The position numbers and the translations under genes were made by a program. Shown here piece by piece: positions 8,119 through 16,792 of a DNA stretch of 64,000 bases; the first letter of the stretch is position 1, and every line of letters starts with the position of its first letter. Origin of the DNA: an uncultured bacterium (GTDB lineage: Bacteria > Verrucomicrobiota > Kiritimatiellia > CAIKKV01 > CAITUY01); contig CAITUY010000145.1 of assembly GCA_903895695.1 (NCBI GenBank), forward strand, positions 1 to 64,000. Reading direction: 5' to 3'. The notes below the pieces were generated by a model. It was not told where the DNA came from. It searched no databases and worked only from the letters and a program-made list of their open reading frames with translations.

Positions 8119-9528
8119 ATGAACGTGTTGATCTGCACGCCGACTAAGTTCAAGTCGTCTGCCTCCATTCAAGCGATCGACGAGGTTTTCAGTTATTCCG
8201 AGCACCTTGGGATAGCCTATCTGGCGGCGGTCCTCCGCGAGAGCGGGTATCCGGTGCAAGTGCTTCACAGTGAAGCCGAGAACCTGGACGTGGACGGCCT
8301 GCGCGATTGGATGCAGGGCAAGCACTTCGATCTCATTGGGCTCAACACCGATACGCCCTCGTGGCAAACGGCACGGCAGGACTTGCGCGAAATCCGCCAG
8401 GCCTTTCCCGAGGCCGTGATTGTCGTAGGCGGGCCTCACGCGAATGCGCTCCACAAGGTTGACCGGCTCGGCGATATGTTCCGGGAGTCCGGCGATTTCG
8501 ACCTGGCGGCCTTTGGTGAAGGCGAGTACACGCTGCTCGAGATCGCGCAACGGCAGGCCGCAGGCCAGGAGTTGTTGACAGTGCTGGGCACCGCCTCAAG
8601 GTCGGGGACCGAGGTCAAGGTCAACCCTGCCCGGCCGCTTGTCGAAAACATTGACACTATTCCCTTCCCCGCGATCGATTTGCTTCCTCTCCATAAGTAT
8701 TCCCGGACGCCCTCCAGTTACCGTCGCGAACCAGTAAGGTCGATCTTGGCGGCCCGTGGGTGTCCATTCTCATGCCTCTTCTGCGATCGGGGAGCTTTCG
8801 GCAGAACGGTGCGCCTGCGTTCCGTGGACAACTTGATGGCGGAAGTCGATCTCCTGGTAACGAAATATGGAGCGCGCGAACTGCGGTTCTGGGATGACGT
8901 GCTGACCATCAATGAGGCCCGCACCTTGCAGGTGTGCGAGGCGCTGTCGAAGTACGACTTGACGTGGAGCTGCAACGGGCGCGTCAAGATGCTGACCGAC
9001 CGGATGCTGGCGGCGATGAAGAAGGCAGGGTGTTGGGAGATCGATCTGGGCATCGAGGCCGGCAACGACACCGTGCTGCGGACCATACATAAGGGGTTCA
9101 CCGCCGTTCAGGCGCAGGAGACCATTAAGAAAGTCTCGGACCACGGAATCGAGGTTCGCTGCTTCTTCATTCTGGGTTTTCCCGGGGAGACCCGTGAGAC
9201 GGTAGCCGATACCATCAACTTCGCCTTGAACAATCCCATTGACTACGCGACGTTCTACCTGCCGCAGGCCTATCCCGGCACGGAACTCTACGAGATAGCC
9301 GTCCGCGAAGGGGCGCTGGGCGCGGATTACTCCAACTACCTCATCACGGGCTCCATTCCATCCTATACGAATCCCAACATCCCGCCCGGGGAACTGGCCG
9401 ACATGCAGCGGTCCGCCTATCGCCGATTCTACCGCCGGCCCTCGTACATTTGGAAGAGACTCAAGGCAATCCGCAGCGTCGAGGACATTCGGAGATACTG
9501 GAAGGCGCTGGCTGTCTTGAAAATGTGA
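8119..9528 (+). CDS. B12-binding-domain radical SAM protein
   Basis: 469 residues with the same two-part plan as the gene at 2801: an N-terminal B12-binding-like Rossmann half (VIVVGGPHANAL near residue 105) and a radical SAM core with Cys215, Cys219 and Cys222 in ARGCPFSCLFCD. Later blocks FWDDVLT, DLGIEAGND and FFILGFPGET match the family. The start ATG follows GGAAAGG by about 9 bases. It is the first gene of the 8.1-15 kb plus-strand run and is followed after 40 bp by a GT2 gene. Carbon methylation or another radical step on a sugar or lipid is possible; the substrate is unknown. Confidence 0.85.
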   Translation: MNVLICTPTKFKSSASIQAIDEVFSYSEHLGIAYLAAVLRESGYPVQVLHSEAENLDVDGLRDWMQGKHFDLIGLNTDTPSWQTARQDLREIRQAFPEAVIVVGGPHANALHKVDRLGDMFRESGDFDLAAFGEGEYTLLEIAQRQAAGQELLTVLGTASRSGTEVKVNPARPLVENIDTIPFPAIDLLPLHKYSRTPSSYRREPVRSILAARGCPFSCLFCDRGAFGRTVRLRSVDNLMAEVDLLVTKYGARELRFWDDVLTINEARTLQVCEALSKYDLTWSCNGRVKMLTDRMLAAMKKAGCWEIDLGIEAGNDTVLRTIHKGFTAVQAQETIKKVSDHGIEVRCFFILGFPGETRETVADTINFALNNPIDYATFYLPQAYPGTELYEIAVREGALGADYSNYLITGSIPSYTNPNIPPGELADMQRSAYRRFYRRPSYIWKRLKAIRSVEDIRRYWKALAVLKM

Positions 9529-9568
9529 TACGGGCGGGTGGCGATTGGCCGAAGCGAAAGGTGATTCC

Positions 9569-10285
9569 ATGGCGGATGAGAAGCGAGATTCGGTTACGGT
9601 CCTTGTCTGCGCCAAGAACGAGGCCGGGGGGATCGGTCAGATTGTCGAGCAGCTCAAGGCGTATGCCGATGAAGTGCTGGTTGTCGATGGGCATTCCACC
9701 GACGATACGCGTGCCATTGCCGAGCGGGCTGGCGCCCGTGTGTGTCTCGATCATGGCACGGGCAAGGGGGATGCCTATAGGGTCGGGGTGCAAGCCGCGT
9801 CATGCGATATCATTGTGTTCATCGATGGCGACGGCTCCCACGAGCCCGCCGATATCCCTGCGCTCATTGCCCCTATCGTGCAAGGCAAGGCGGAACTGGT
9901 GATCGCCTCCCGGCACAGAGGGGGCAGCGACGAGTGGGGCGGCGATCTGACGACGTGGCTTCGGGCGATGGGCGGCGGCTTGCTTAGCGTCTTGATCAAT
10001 GCGCGGTTCAAGACCAACCTCACGGACGTTCTGAACGGGTTCCGGGCAGCCAGGCGCGACGCGGCGCTTCAGGTGCCCATGCGGGCGAACGACTTTGACA
10101 TTGAGCAGCACATGATTGTGCAGTTTCTGAAATGTGGATTCAAGGTTGCCGAGGTGCAAAGCCACGAGTACTGCCGGAAGTGGGGGCATTCGAAGCTGCC
10201 CACTTACCGTAAAGCGTATCTTTTCTTCTGGCGTCTGTTTCTGGACCTGCTGAGGCGAACGGAGCGACGCAATCCTGGCTGTTGA
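9569..10285 (+). CDS. Glycosyltransferase family 2 (DPM1/polyprenol-phosphate type)
   Basis: About 238 aa, the size of single-domain DPM1-like enzymes without a membrane anchor. Visible blocks are VLVCAKNEAGG at the start, LVVDGHSTDDT, and FIDGDGSHEP with the D-x-D metal site. The tail LFFWRLFLDLLRR is amphipathic and may dock on the membrane. ATG 9569 is chosen because AAAGGTG lies about 6 bases upstream; the frame extends back to 9545. Likely role: transfer of a sugar from NDP-sugar to a lipid carrier. A 76-bp gap separates it from the epimerase gene. Confidence 0.8.
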   Translation: MADEKRDSVTVLVCAKNEAGGIGQIVEQLKAYADEVLVVDGHSTDDTRAIAERAGARVCLDHGTGKGDAYRVGVQAASCDIIVFIDGDGSHEPADIPALIAPIVQGKAELVIASRHRGGSDEWGGDLTTWLRAMGGGLLSVLINARFKTNLTDVLNGFRAARRDAALQVPMRANDFDIEQHMIVQFLKCGFKVAEVQSHEYCRKWGHSKLPTYRKAYLFFWRLFLDLLRRTERRNPGC

Positions 10286-10361
10286 CCGTGAGGTCTGGCG
10301 TGGCTCAATGACTTGGTAATACAGGGTGGATGTCAGATAATCTGCGACGAGAGGAGAGACC

Positions 10362-11258
10362 ATGAAAGTGTTCGTTACCGGATCGGAGAGTTTTGTCGGC
10401 AGGGAATTGGTCAAGCACTGCCGTCAGCACGGCGTGGAATTCACGGGGATCGACGTGGTCGCCGGTGAGCACACCCACTCGTGCGACATTCAGTCGCCGG
10501 AAGTGGCCGACGTCATCCCTGAAGGGACTGATGCGATCATCCATCTTGCCGCCATATCGCGCGATCAGGACTGCCGGAGGGACCCTGTGACCGCGTTCAA
10601 TGTGAACGTCGGCGGAACGCTGAATCTGGCCCGGGCGGCCCAGGCCCGAAAGGTGAAGCAGTTCGTGTTTGCGTCCAGCGAGTGGGTCTATGGCGGCGTG
10701 GCGCCGGGCGTACTGCAGAAGGAGGACGACCCGATCGACATCACGCGGATGGCCTCTGAGTATGCGATCACGAAGATCGTCGGGGAGCGGTTGCTGGCGC
10801 TGGGGCATCAGCGTGGATTGTGCCCGGTCACGGCGCTGCGATTCGGTATCATCTACGGGCCGCGTGCGAAGCCCGGGAATTTCCTGGAGGGGTTGTTTAA
10901 CGAAGTGCGCACGTTGGACACCATCGAGGTGAAGGGCTCGCTCGGCTCGGGGCGCCGTTTCGTCCACGTTTCCGATATCGCGGAAGGCATTCTGGCGTCG
11001 TTGGGGCAGCAGGGATTCCAGGTGGTCAACTTGACGGGTGACACGGTCGTCACCATGCGCGACATCATCCAAACGAGTGCCCGGCTGCTGGGGCGGAACC
11101 CGCGGGTGATTGAAACGGACCCGGCCGCGATCAACCTGCGCAACCCCGATAACCGCAGGGCTCGCGAGTTGCTGCATTGGAGCCCGCGGATCGGGCTGGA
11201 AGAAGGGCTGGGGACGTTGCGCGCGTTTCACGCAGAGGGAGGTGAACGCCGTGTTTGA
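10362..11258 (+). CDS. NAD-dependent epimerase/dehydratase (extended SDR)
   Basis: 298 residues with a Rossmann start VFVTGSESFVGRELV, in which Ser and Glu replace part of the usual GxxGxxG, so the dinucleotide loop is atypical. IIHLAA, the SSEWVYGG serine region and Tyr-x-x-x-Lys (YAITK) are in place, so the catalytic triad is intact. Members interconvert or dehydrate NDP-sugars. Its 3' end overlaps the E1-alpha gene by 8 bp, tying it to the TPP enzyme pair. Which sugar it acts on cannot be read from sequence. Confidence 0.8.
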   Translation: MKVFVTGSESFVGRELVKHCRQHGVEFTGIDVVAGEHTHSCDIQSPEVADVIPEGTDAIIHLAAISRDQDCRRDPVTAFNVNVGGTLNLARAAQARKVKQFVFASSEWVYGGVAPGVLQKEDDPIDITRMASEYAITKIVGERLLALGHQRGLCPVTALRFGIIYGPRAKPGNFLEGLFNEVRTLDTIEVKGSLGSGRRFVHVSDIAEGILASLGQQGFQVVNLTGDTVVTMRDIIQTSARLLGRNPRVIETDPAAINLRNPDNRRARELLHWSPRIGLEEGLGTLRAFHAEGGERRV

Positions 11259-12153
11259 TCGACTCGATATTGCCCAACGGCATCTGGCCGTCAAGGTCTT
11301 GCAGGTACGCCATTGGCAACACGTGGTCAATGAGGCCCTCAAGAAGAACGTCTTTCCCGTTCCCGTGCATGTCGCCTTCGGCCACGAGGCGGCTGCCGTG
11401 GCGATCGGCGCGATGATGCAGGCGGAGGACAGCCTCGTGCTCACTCACCGGAACATCGCCTACAATCTGGCGCGGGCGGGCGCCTTGCAGCCCGTGTACG
11501 ACGAGTACATGCGGTTGCCGAGTGGCGCGGGTGCGGGGCGGCTTGGATCCATGAACCTTTCGAACCCCGGCCATGGAGTGGTGTACACGTCCAGCATCCT
11601 GGGCAATAATTTCGGGGTGGCGTGCGGTGTCGCATTGGCGAACCGGTTGGCGGGGCGGGCTGGCTTGGTTTCCGTCCTGACGGGCGACGGCGCCATGGAA
11701 GAGGGGACGTTCTACGAGAGCGTGGCGTTGGCGCAGTCGCACGGATTGCGGTGCCTGTTTGTGGTTGAGAACAACAATCACGCTCTGGCGTCAACCATCG
11801 ATCAACGACGATGCCCCATTGACTTGGCGAAGCTTTGCGGGGGTGTGGGGGTTCCGTTCCTGCGGTTGTCGGGAAATGATGTCTTTGCCTATGCATCGGC
11901 GTTCGCCGAGGTAAGGAACACGGTGATGTCAGCCTCGGCACCGGCTTGCGTGGAGATCGACGTGACGACCATGAACCGGCATGCCGGCGCCACGCCCGGG
12001 TGGCCTACCGACCCGATGAATGTCGACTTCCAGCGCGGACTGGTGATCGCGGAGCGGACGATCGATCCGGTATTCGTCCTGAAACAGGTTCTGGCGCCGG
12101 CGCTCTACGCGGAACTGGAACGCGAGGTCCTCATGCACCCCGGGAGCCCCTGA
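11251..12153 (+). CDS. TPP-dependent dehydrogenase E1 component, alpha-like subunit
   Basis: About 300 aa. It has the E1-alpha blocks FGHEAAAVAIGAMM, a SMNLSNPGHG stretch, and the thiamine diphosphate motif GDGAMEEGTF (about 145-154) ending some 25 residues later in ENNN. This is the fold of pyruvate/acetoin dehydrogenase E1, here without any E2 or E3 gene nearby. The GTG start at 11251 follows GGGAGGTG by about 7 bases and overlaps the epimerase gene by 8 bp. The beta-like subunit starts 1 bp after its stop. In sugar clusters such orphan E1 pairs can add a C2 unit to a keto sugar (AviB1/B2 and paulomycin enzymes are the precedents I know); that role is inferred. Confidence 0.8.
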   Translation: MFDRLDIAQRHLAVKVLQVRHWQHVVNEALKKNVFPVPVHVAFGHEAAAVAIGAMMQAEDSLVLTHRNIAYNLARAGALQPVYDEYMRLPSGAGAGRLGSMNLSNPGHGVVYTSSILGNNFGVACGVALANRLAGRAGLVSVLTGDGAMEEGTFYESVALAQSHGLRCLFVVENNNHALASTIDQRRCPIDLAKLCGGVGVPFLRLSGNDVFAYASAFAEVRNTVMSASAPACVEIDVTTMNRHAGATPGWPTDPMNVDFQRGLVIAERTIDPVFVLKQVLAPALYAELEREVLMHPGSP

Positions 12154-12154
12154 C

Positions 12155-13096
12155 ATGCCTAATTACATCACAGCCCTCAACCAGAAGATCACGGCGACGG
12201 TAGCCGCCACGCCGGGTATCTGCGTGTTCGGGCAGAACATCAACACGGGAACGTTCATCACCGGTCTCACCAAGAATCTCGCTGTGCCGCCGGACGGCCG
12301 GATTATCAACACGCAGAACAGCGAGAACTCGCTGTGCGGCATGGGGTTCGGAATGATGCTGTCGGGGGCGCGGTGCATCTACTTTGCCAAGCAGCTCGAT
12401 TTCATGCTGCTGGGGGTGGACCACTTCGTCAACACCTACAACTTCATCCGGTGCAGTCGGCCGACGGCGACTCTCGGGAGTTTTTCCATCCTGGCCCTCG
12501 TGTGTGACCAGGGTCTGCAGGGGCCGCAGTCCAGCTTCAACAGTTTCGGGGACTTTTGCTCGATAGCGCGGATCCCTTGTTACTCCGTGACCAACAGCCA
12601 GGACGCGGCCCGGATCATCGGGACGGAACTGGTCGCGCCGGGGTTTCGCATGATCGGTTTGAGCAGCCGTCTCTTCAAGACGGAGTTTCTGGAGCTTCCG
12701 CTGGTACATGCGGCCGGTGACGGGTCGGTGTTTCAGTACACCGAGGGCGGGGATGCCACGATCGCTTGTTTCAACTTCTCCCTGCCGCACGGCCGTGCGC
12801 TGCAGCAGGCGCTGGCGGCCAAGGGCCGTCAGGCGAGTCTGTTTTCCGTGAACTATGTGCCGCAGCCGGATTGGAGCCCGATCCGCGACAGCGTGGCGAA
12901 GACCGGGAAGCTCATCGTATTCGACGACAGTAAGAGCGTTCATCTGCCGGCCTATCGTTTGCTTGACGAGGTTGCACAGGCCGGCCGGCCTTTCCGTCGG
13001 TGGACCGTGACCCGGGGTGAGGACGTGGATTTCGGCATGTCAACCGACGAATTCCGCGTGGATATCGGCGCGCTTGTGAGCCAAGTGCTGGCGTAG
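12155..13096 (+). CDS. TPP-dependent enzyme, beta-like (pyrimidine-binding) subunit
   Basis: 313 residues, partner of the preceding alpha-like subunit with one base between the genes. The activating glutamate lies in NTQNSENSLCGMGFGMML, equivalent to the conserved Glu that protonates the TPP pyrimidine ring. The protein keeps the Pyr domain (about 1-180) and the C-terminal transketolase-like domain (about 190-313), but the sequence is divergent from standard PdhB/AcoB. No lipoyl-carrying E2 is encoded in the window, so the acyl acceptor is probably not lipoamide. Substrate unknown; acetyl or glycolyl transfer to a sugar ketone is the working idea. Confidence 0.75.
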   Translation: MPNYITALNQKITATVAATPGICVFGQNINTGTFITGLTKNLAVPPDGRIINTQNSENSLCGMGFGMMLSGARCIYFAKQLDFMLLGVDHFVNTYNFIRCSRPTATLGSFSILALVCDQGLQGPQSSFNSFGDFCSIARIPCYSVTNSQDAARIIGTELVAPGFRMIGLSSRLFKTEFLELPLVHAAGDGSVFQYTEGGDATIACFNFSLPHGRALQQALAAKGRQASLFSVNYVPQPDWSPIRDSVAKTGKLIVFDDSKSVHLPAYRLLDEVAQAGRPFRRWTVTRGEDVDFGMSTDEFRVDIGALVSQVLA

Positions 13097-13132
13097 CCGG
13101 GCCGGGGGCATCTGCGAACCTTGGCACCCGAA

Positions 13133-13206
13133 CTGTAGCCGCGCACGTTGGGCGCGGAGAGACTGGCGCGTAAGCGGGACAACGCGGTCAACGCCCGCGT
13201 CTACAG
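13133..13206 (+). repeat. 74-bp palindromic-ended repeat, copy 1
   Basis: The unit begins CTGTAGCCGCGCACGTTG and ends in an imperfect inverted copy closing with CTACAG, so it has terminal inverted repeats of about 24 bases. A second copy lies in opposite orientation at 37901-37974, differing at 5 of 74 positions by my comparison. An open frame runs through this copy into the next gene, but the true start is probably at 13223 beyond it. Confidence 0.85.
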
Positions 13207-13222
13207 AAAGAGGCTAGCGAAT

Positions 13223-14950
13223 ATGATGTCCTTCTTGCTCTGGCTGGACGCAGACCCGAGTCGATACTGGAACGCTGCGTTCGGCGCGCTGATTGCCGTG
13301 TTTCTGGTCTCGCTGTTGTCTCTGGCGGCCCTCTTCTACCCGCAACTGACTCGATCCAGAGTGATCCGCTGGCTTCTCCATCCGCTGGTGTTTTGCGCGC
13401 TCGTTGGACTGGCGCTTTTTGCCTTTCGCTGGCCCGCGTTTTTTTATCCCAGGGACCTCAACCCCGACGAGAGCGCCTTCATCGCCCAGGCCATGAGGTA
13501 TCAGATCGCCCCTATCCCATGGAGGGATGTGGATGCAGGCACGAGCGGGCCGCTCAACCAATATAGCTTGCTTTTAGGCCCTTGTTTGGGACTGCCACTC
13601 GGGTACCTGTCGGCGCGAATTATCGGGGCGCTGTGCGTGGTGGGGATCATCATTGCCACCTACCTCACGCTCCGGCGTTTCTACGCGGATGCCTGGTCGC
13701 GACTCGCTGTGTGTCCCCTCCTGTGTTTCTTTGCGCTGACCATGCATGGCGACCTCGTTCACTATTCCAGTGAGCATGTGCCCATCCTGCTCCTCTCGGT
13801 CGCCACCTGCCTGCTGGCTGCGGCGCTGGGAGGCTCGGAGGTGCGCAGACGCACGTTATTTCTGGCCGGGGTGGTGTTGGGGGCGGCGCCGCTGGCGAAA
13901 TTGCAGGCTGTGGGGCCGGCCGTTCCGTTGTTCGCGGCTGGAACGGTCGCCGTAGTCTGGCGGGCCCGCACCTGGCTCAAGGCATTGCAGTCACTCGGCA
14001 TCTATATTGCCGGGGGAATGGTTGTTCCGTTCGTCGTCATGGCCATGGTCGCGGCAGGAGGGGCTCTCCCGGATTTCTGGCAATCTTTTGTCGTGGGCAA
14101 CCTCAACTACTCACACCCGAACCCGATTCCCCTATGGTGGTTCTTCAATTACTCATACATTGTCCAGGACTTCGATTCGTTTCTGAAGGGGATTCTGGCG
14201 TTTCTGTTCGCGGGCACGATAATCCTTTTCGTTTGCTCCCAGTGGATCAAGGCGCGTTTCAGGCGATTGGCCCTTATCAGCCTGCTGTATCTCTTCGGTT
14301 CGGTGTACGCGGTGCTGAAGCCCGGCGCGACGCCCGGCCACTACCTCCTGTTCGTTGTTCATCCGTTGGCTCTGCTCGCCGGCCTCTTCCTTGCGCACCT
14401 GGGTTCTGAACTCAAGGCCGACGCGTCGCAAACACGCAAGGTCTTGTGGGCCGGATTGCTGGCACTGCTGTACTTCTCCCTTACGACCGGCCTCCAGTTT
14501 TCTCGGAGCGAAAGGGCGAAGCAAGACGAGGCGATGTTCGTTGGGCAGTTGCGTACCTTTCTGTCCGCGCCTCTTACGGAGCAATCCCAAATTGTCCTAA
14601 GCGTGGCCAAACCGGGGGATCGCGCGATGATTTGGGGTGACATGCCCGGCATCTACGTCGAGACGCATCTCCCTCCTGCTACGCGCGACGTCTCGTCTGT
14701 CTACGAGATTCTGGATAATCCTTCGATAGGGTACTATCGGCGGCGTCTTCTTGAGGACATGCTCGCAAGCAAACCGGACCTCTTTGTGGATGCTACGGTT
14801 CCCGGCGCATCGTCTTTTCAGGATCGCCGTCGTTACGGCCACGAGACCCTCCCGGAACTCAGGAAGATCGTGGACGAATCGTACGTCCTGGTCGCGGAAG
14901 ACCATCGCAAAACGGGAGAGGGAATACGGGTCTACCGTCGGAAGGAGTAG
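13223..14950 (+). CDS. Polytopic membrane glycosyltransferase (GT39-like)
   Basis: About 575 aa. Hydrophobic segments begin at residue 15 and continue to about 425 (ten or more helices); the final 150 residues are soluble. The first large loop contains RDLNPDESAF, where the D-E pair matches the acidic catalytic motif region of PMT-superfamily enzymes; Gln-Tyr and aromatic residues follow. ATG 13223 is chosen because AAAGAGG lies upstream and because the longer frame begins inside a 74-bp repeat. It follows the TPP enzyme genes and converges with gtrA across 21 bp. It probably transfers a lipid-linked sugar at the periplasmic face; acceptor unknown. Confidence 0.65.
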   Translation: MMSFLLWLDADPSRYWNAAFGALIAVFLVSLLSLAALFYPQLTRSRVIRWLLHPLVFCALVGLALFAFRWPAFFYPRDLNPDESAFIAQAMRYQIAPIPWRDVDAGTSGPLNQYSLLLGPCLGLPLGYLSARIIGALCVVGIIIATYLTLRRFYADAWSRLAVCPLLCFFALTMHGDLVHYSSEHVPILLLSVATCLLAAALGGSEVRRRTLFLAGVVLGAAPLAKLQAVGPAVPLFAAGTVAVVWRARTWLKALQSLGIYIAGGMVVPFVVMAMVAAGGALPDFWQSFVVGNLNYSHPNPIPLWWFFNYSYIVQDFDSFLKGILAFLFAGTIILFVCSQWIKARFRRLALISLLYLFGSVYAVLKPGATPGHYLLFVVHPLALLAGLFLAHLGSELKADASQTRKVLWAGLLALLYFSLTTGLQFSRSERAKQDEAMFVGQLRTFLSAPLTEQSQIVLSVAKPGDRAMIWGDMPGIYVETHLPPATRDVSSVYEILDNPSIGYYRRRLLEDMLASKPDLFVDATVPGASSFQDRRRYGHETLPELRKIVDESYVLVAEDHRKTGEGIRVYRRKE

Positions 14951-14971
14951 GGCCGCACGCCGCAGCGGGTC

Positions 14972-15379
14972 CTATGGGCACTCCGTAGCCTTGGTCTGCG
15001 GCAATGCCCGGAATACGAGACGCTTCTGGCAAATGAAGGCCACTATCGCCATGACGCAGGTGGTATAGAAGCCGCCCAGATAGAGGTTCGTGGTCACGAA
15101 CGTAAAGCACTTGAGCACACCTACATTGACAAAATAGAGCACGGCATACAGCGCGATAAATCGTACGACGAGACGATTGTCCCGGTTCTTGAAGACGATT
15201 CTGCCGGTCGTGAGGAAATTGAAGAAGGGGCAGATCAATGTCGCGAGCAGAAGCGCCATGGGGTAGTTGAACCCCAGGTAGATAAACATCGCGTACATGA
15301 GATAGCCAAAGCCGGTATTGATCCCTCCGACCAGCAGGAAGAGGATAAACTGCTTCGTCACTACGTTTCGCCAATCCAT
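14972..15379 (-). CDS. GtrA-like membrane protein
   Basis: 135 residues with four hydrophobic helices and the GtrA-family pattern: FLLVGGINTGFGYLMY in the first helix, a central NFLTTGRIVFKN loop, and KRLVF after the last helix. GtrA proteins are small membrane proteins linked to movement of polyprenyl-phosphate sugars or lipid-linked glycans (GtrA of phage serotype conversion). An AGGAGA site precedes the ATG at 15379. It is the last gene of a three-gene minus-strand operon behind the two membrane/winged-helix proteins and may supply lipid-sugar to the nearby polytopic transferases. Confidence 0.85.
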   Translation of the reverse strand: MDWRNVVTKQFILFLLVGGINTGFGYLMYAMFIYLGFNYPMALLLATLICPFFNFLTTGRIVFKNRDNRLVVRFIALYAVLYFVNVGVLKCFTFVTTNLYLGGFYTTCVMAIVAFICQKRLVFRALPQTKATECP

Positions 15380-15432
15380 GACAGTGTCGTCTCCTTAAGC
15401 CACGCCGTCGGCAACCCAATTCCGTGTGCCCT

Positions 15433-15972
15433 TTAGACTACCGTCTCGCGTGGCCGCTTGCCCAGAATGATATACCGTACGGCATCCTCGACGAGGATGA
15501 AGCTTCGAATGTGTTGCTTGCCAGGATAGTAGCGACCGTCCTTCAAGATCAACTGTCCGGCACGGACCAGCCGGTCGAGCCGGATGTCGAGCATGTCGCG
15601 GGCGCTGTAATGCTGCAGAAGCTCCGTCAAGGTCAATCCCTTTCCGGCATCCCGCAATTCCAATAGAATGCGCGTACTCACGGACGATACTCCTGACTGG
15701 ATGATCGCAAAGTATCCGTAGTTGTAGGCGGCGTAGATCAGCAGATTGGCGAGGGTGAGACCCAAGCCCTCGGTTCGCGAGCCATCGGGCAGCGAAATCA
15801 GCATGACCACTTGAGCCGCGACCATGCCCATGCCCCCGCACGCGAATCCCGTCAGCCAAGCCATGACATAGCCGACGCGCCTGACCAGATGCGTGCAGAT
15901 CATCTGCACAGCGAAACAGAGAAGAAACGCGGCAAACAGCACGGCGAGAAAAGCCAGGTCCCATCCCAACAC
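15433..15972 (-). CDS. Membrane protein with C-terminal winged-helix-like domain (twin A)
   Basis: 179 residues, no family recognised. Three hydrophobic segments at about 4-26, 34-57 and 70-92 are followed by a soluble domain of about 85 residues. That domain has the order helix (ILLELRDAG), helix (LTELLQHYS), helix (DMLDIRLDRLVRAG) and a two-strand wing (QLILKDGRYYPG), which is how winged-helix folds read. The upstream gene (15977-16486) has the same plan and alignable motifs, so the two are probably paralogs. The start is a GTG at 15972 with AAAGGTGGG upstream. Gap to the upstream gene is 4 bp and to gtrA 53 bp. Confidence 0.6.
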   Translation of the reverse strand: MLGWDLAFLAVLFAAFLLCFAVQMICTHLVRRVGYVMAWLTGFACGGMGMVAAQVVMLISLPDGSRTEGLGLTLANLLIYAAYNYGYFAIIQSGVSSVSTRILLELRDAGKGLTLTELLQHYSARDMLDIRLDRLVRAGQLILKDGRYYPGKQHIRSFILVEDAVRYIILGKRPRETVV

Positions 15973-15976
15973 GGTG

Positions 15977-16486
15977 TCATCCCACCTTTCCAGGGAGCCG
16001 GTACAATTGCCGAACGAATGTCGCCGCCTTCAGCAGTCGGAGCCCGGTCACCCCCAGGACATAGTGGCCATCCTTCACGACAAGGAACCCGGCCGCCTCG
16101 AGTTGTTTCAATCGGGGCAAAATGAAGTCCTTATCGTTGTAGAAACAAGCCAGGTCGTCGCGCGAAAGCCCGCGAAGTCCACTGCGACCCACTTCCTGGA
16201 CGGCAATCCGAGCCGGACTGCGGGTGGTCGCCCCTACGTAGAACAGCAGATAAGGGCCTGCAAACGCCGCGTAGAGCAGTGCAGCGTGGAACATTGTGAC
16301 GGCGATCTTCGCAGCCACTTCCATGCGCAAGTACCAGGCCAGTCCGCCTGCGCCCACCACGAAAGCCGCCCCGAATAGGCCGGCGGTATTGGCCGCCGAG
16401 TGCCGCCGTGGGAAGAAACGACAGAAGACGATGTGCAGTGCGAATGTCGGCAGGAACCACAACAAACTCGACAACAACACGTTCAT
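15977..16486 (-). CDS. Membrane protein with C-terminal winged-helix-like domain (twin B)
   Basis: 169 residues, first gene of the operon that ends in gtrA. Three hydrophobic segments at about 4-25, 32-52 and 60-85 precede a soluble domain reading helix (IAVQEVGRSG), GLSRDDLACF, helix (DFILPRLKQLEAAG), wing (FLVVKDGHYVLG). The last elements match the downstream twin nearly position for position (RLxxLxxAGxLxxKDGxY). A membrane-tethered winged helix could sense or regulate, or the domain could be a protein-interaction module; no function can be assigned. Its start lies across a 306-bp divergent intergenic region from a methyltransferase gene. Confidence 0.6.
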   Translation of the reverse strand: MNVLLSSLLWFLPTFALHIVFCRFFPRRHSAANTAGLFGAAFVVGAGGLAWYLRMEVAAKIAVTMFHAALLYAAFAGPYLLFYVGATTRSPARIAVQEVGRSGLRGLSRDDLACFYNDKDFILPRLKQLEAAGFLVVKDGHYVLGVTGLRLLKAATFVRQLYRLPGKVG

Positions 16487-16792
16487 TCGTCGGCTCGCAA
16501 AGGGTTTTCGACGCTACCTGTCTGGAATGCCTCAAGACCCGTCCGGGGTTGTTTGCACCCGGTCATTCAATATCACAGCGCGATCCGGCCATCAATGACA
16601 CATCCGTACGCCGCTCGCGAAGCGGGCGCCACGGCGCCCAGAGTCCTGGCCCGGCCTGGCACGGCATCACAGTTGCGCCGGCAGGGCCTATCTGTTTTAC
16701 TGACCTGCATGTCTGACTCAAGCCAACGTTCCCCTTCGGGGCAGGGCCAGCCGATACTGCGCGCGGCCGCCGCACGCACCGGGCCTGGAACG
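16487..16792. promoter_or_regulatory. Divergent intergenic region
   Basis: About 306 bp separate the minus-strand membrane/winged-helix operon from the plus-strand methyltransferase gene, so promoters for both must lie here. I found no convincing -35/-10 pair. An open frame continues through much of the region into the downstream methyltransferase, with in-frame ATGs at 16597 and 16709, but its predicted sequence looks non-coding before about 16793. No repeat or RNA gene was recognised. Confidence 0.4.

Noticed and set aside
13148-13222. N-terminal extension of the polytopic transferase
   Set aside because: It is the translation of the 74-bp repeat; the ATG at 13223 with AAAGAGG is a better start.
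16400-16792. N-terminal extension of the zinc-finger methyltransferase
   Set aside because: Overlaps the opposite-strand gene and has no family similarity.
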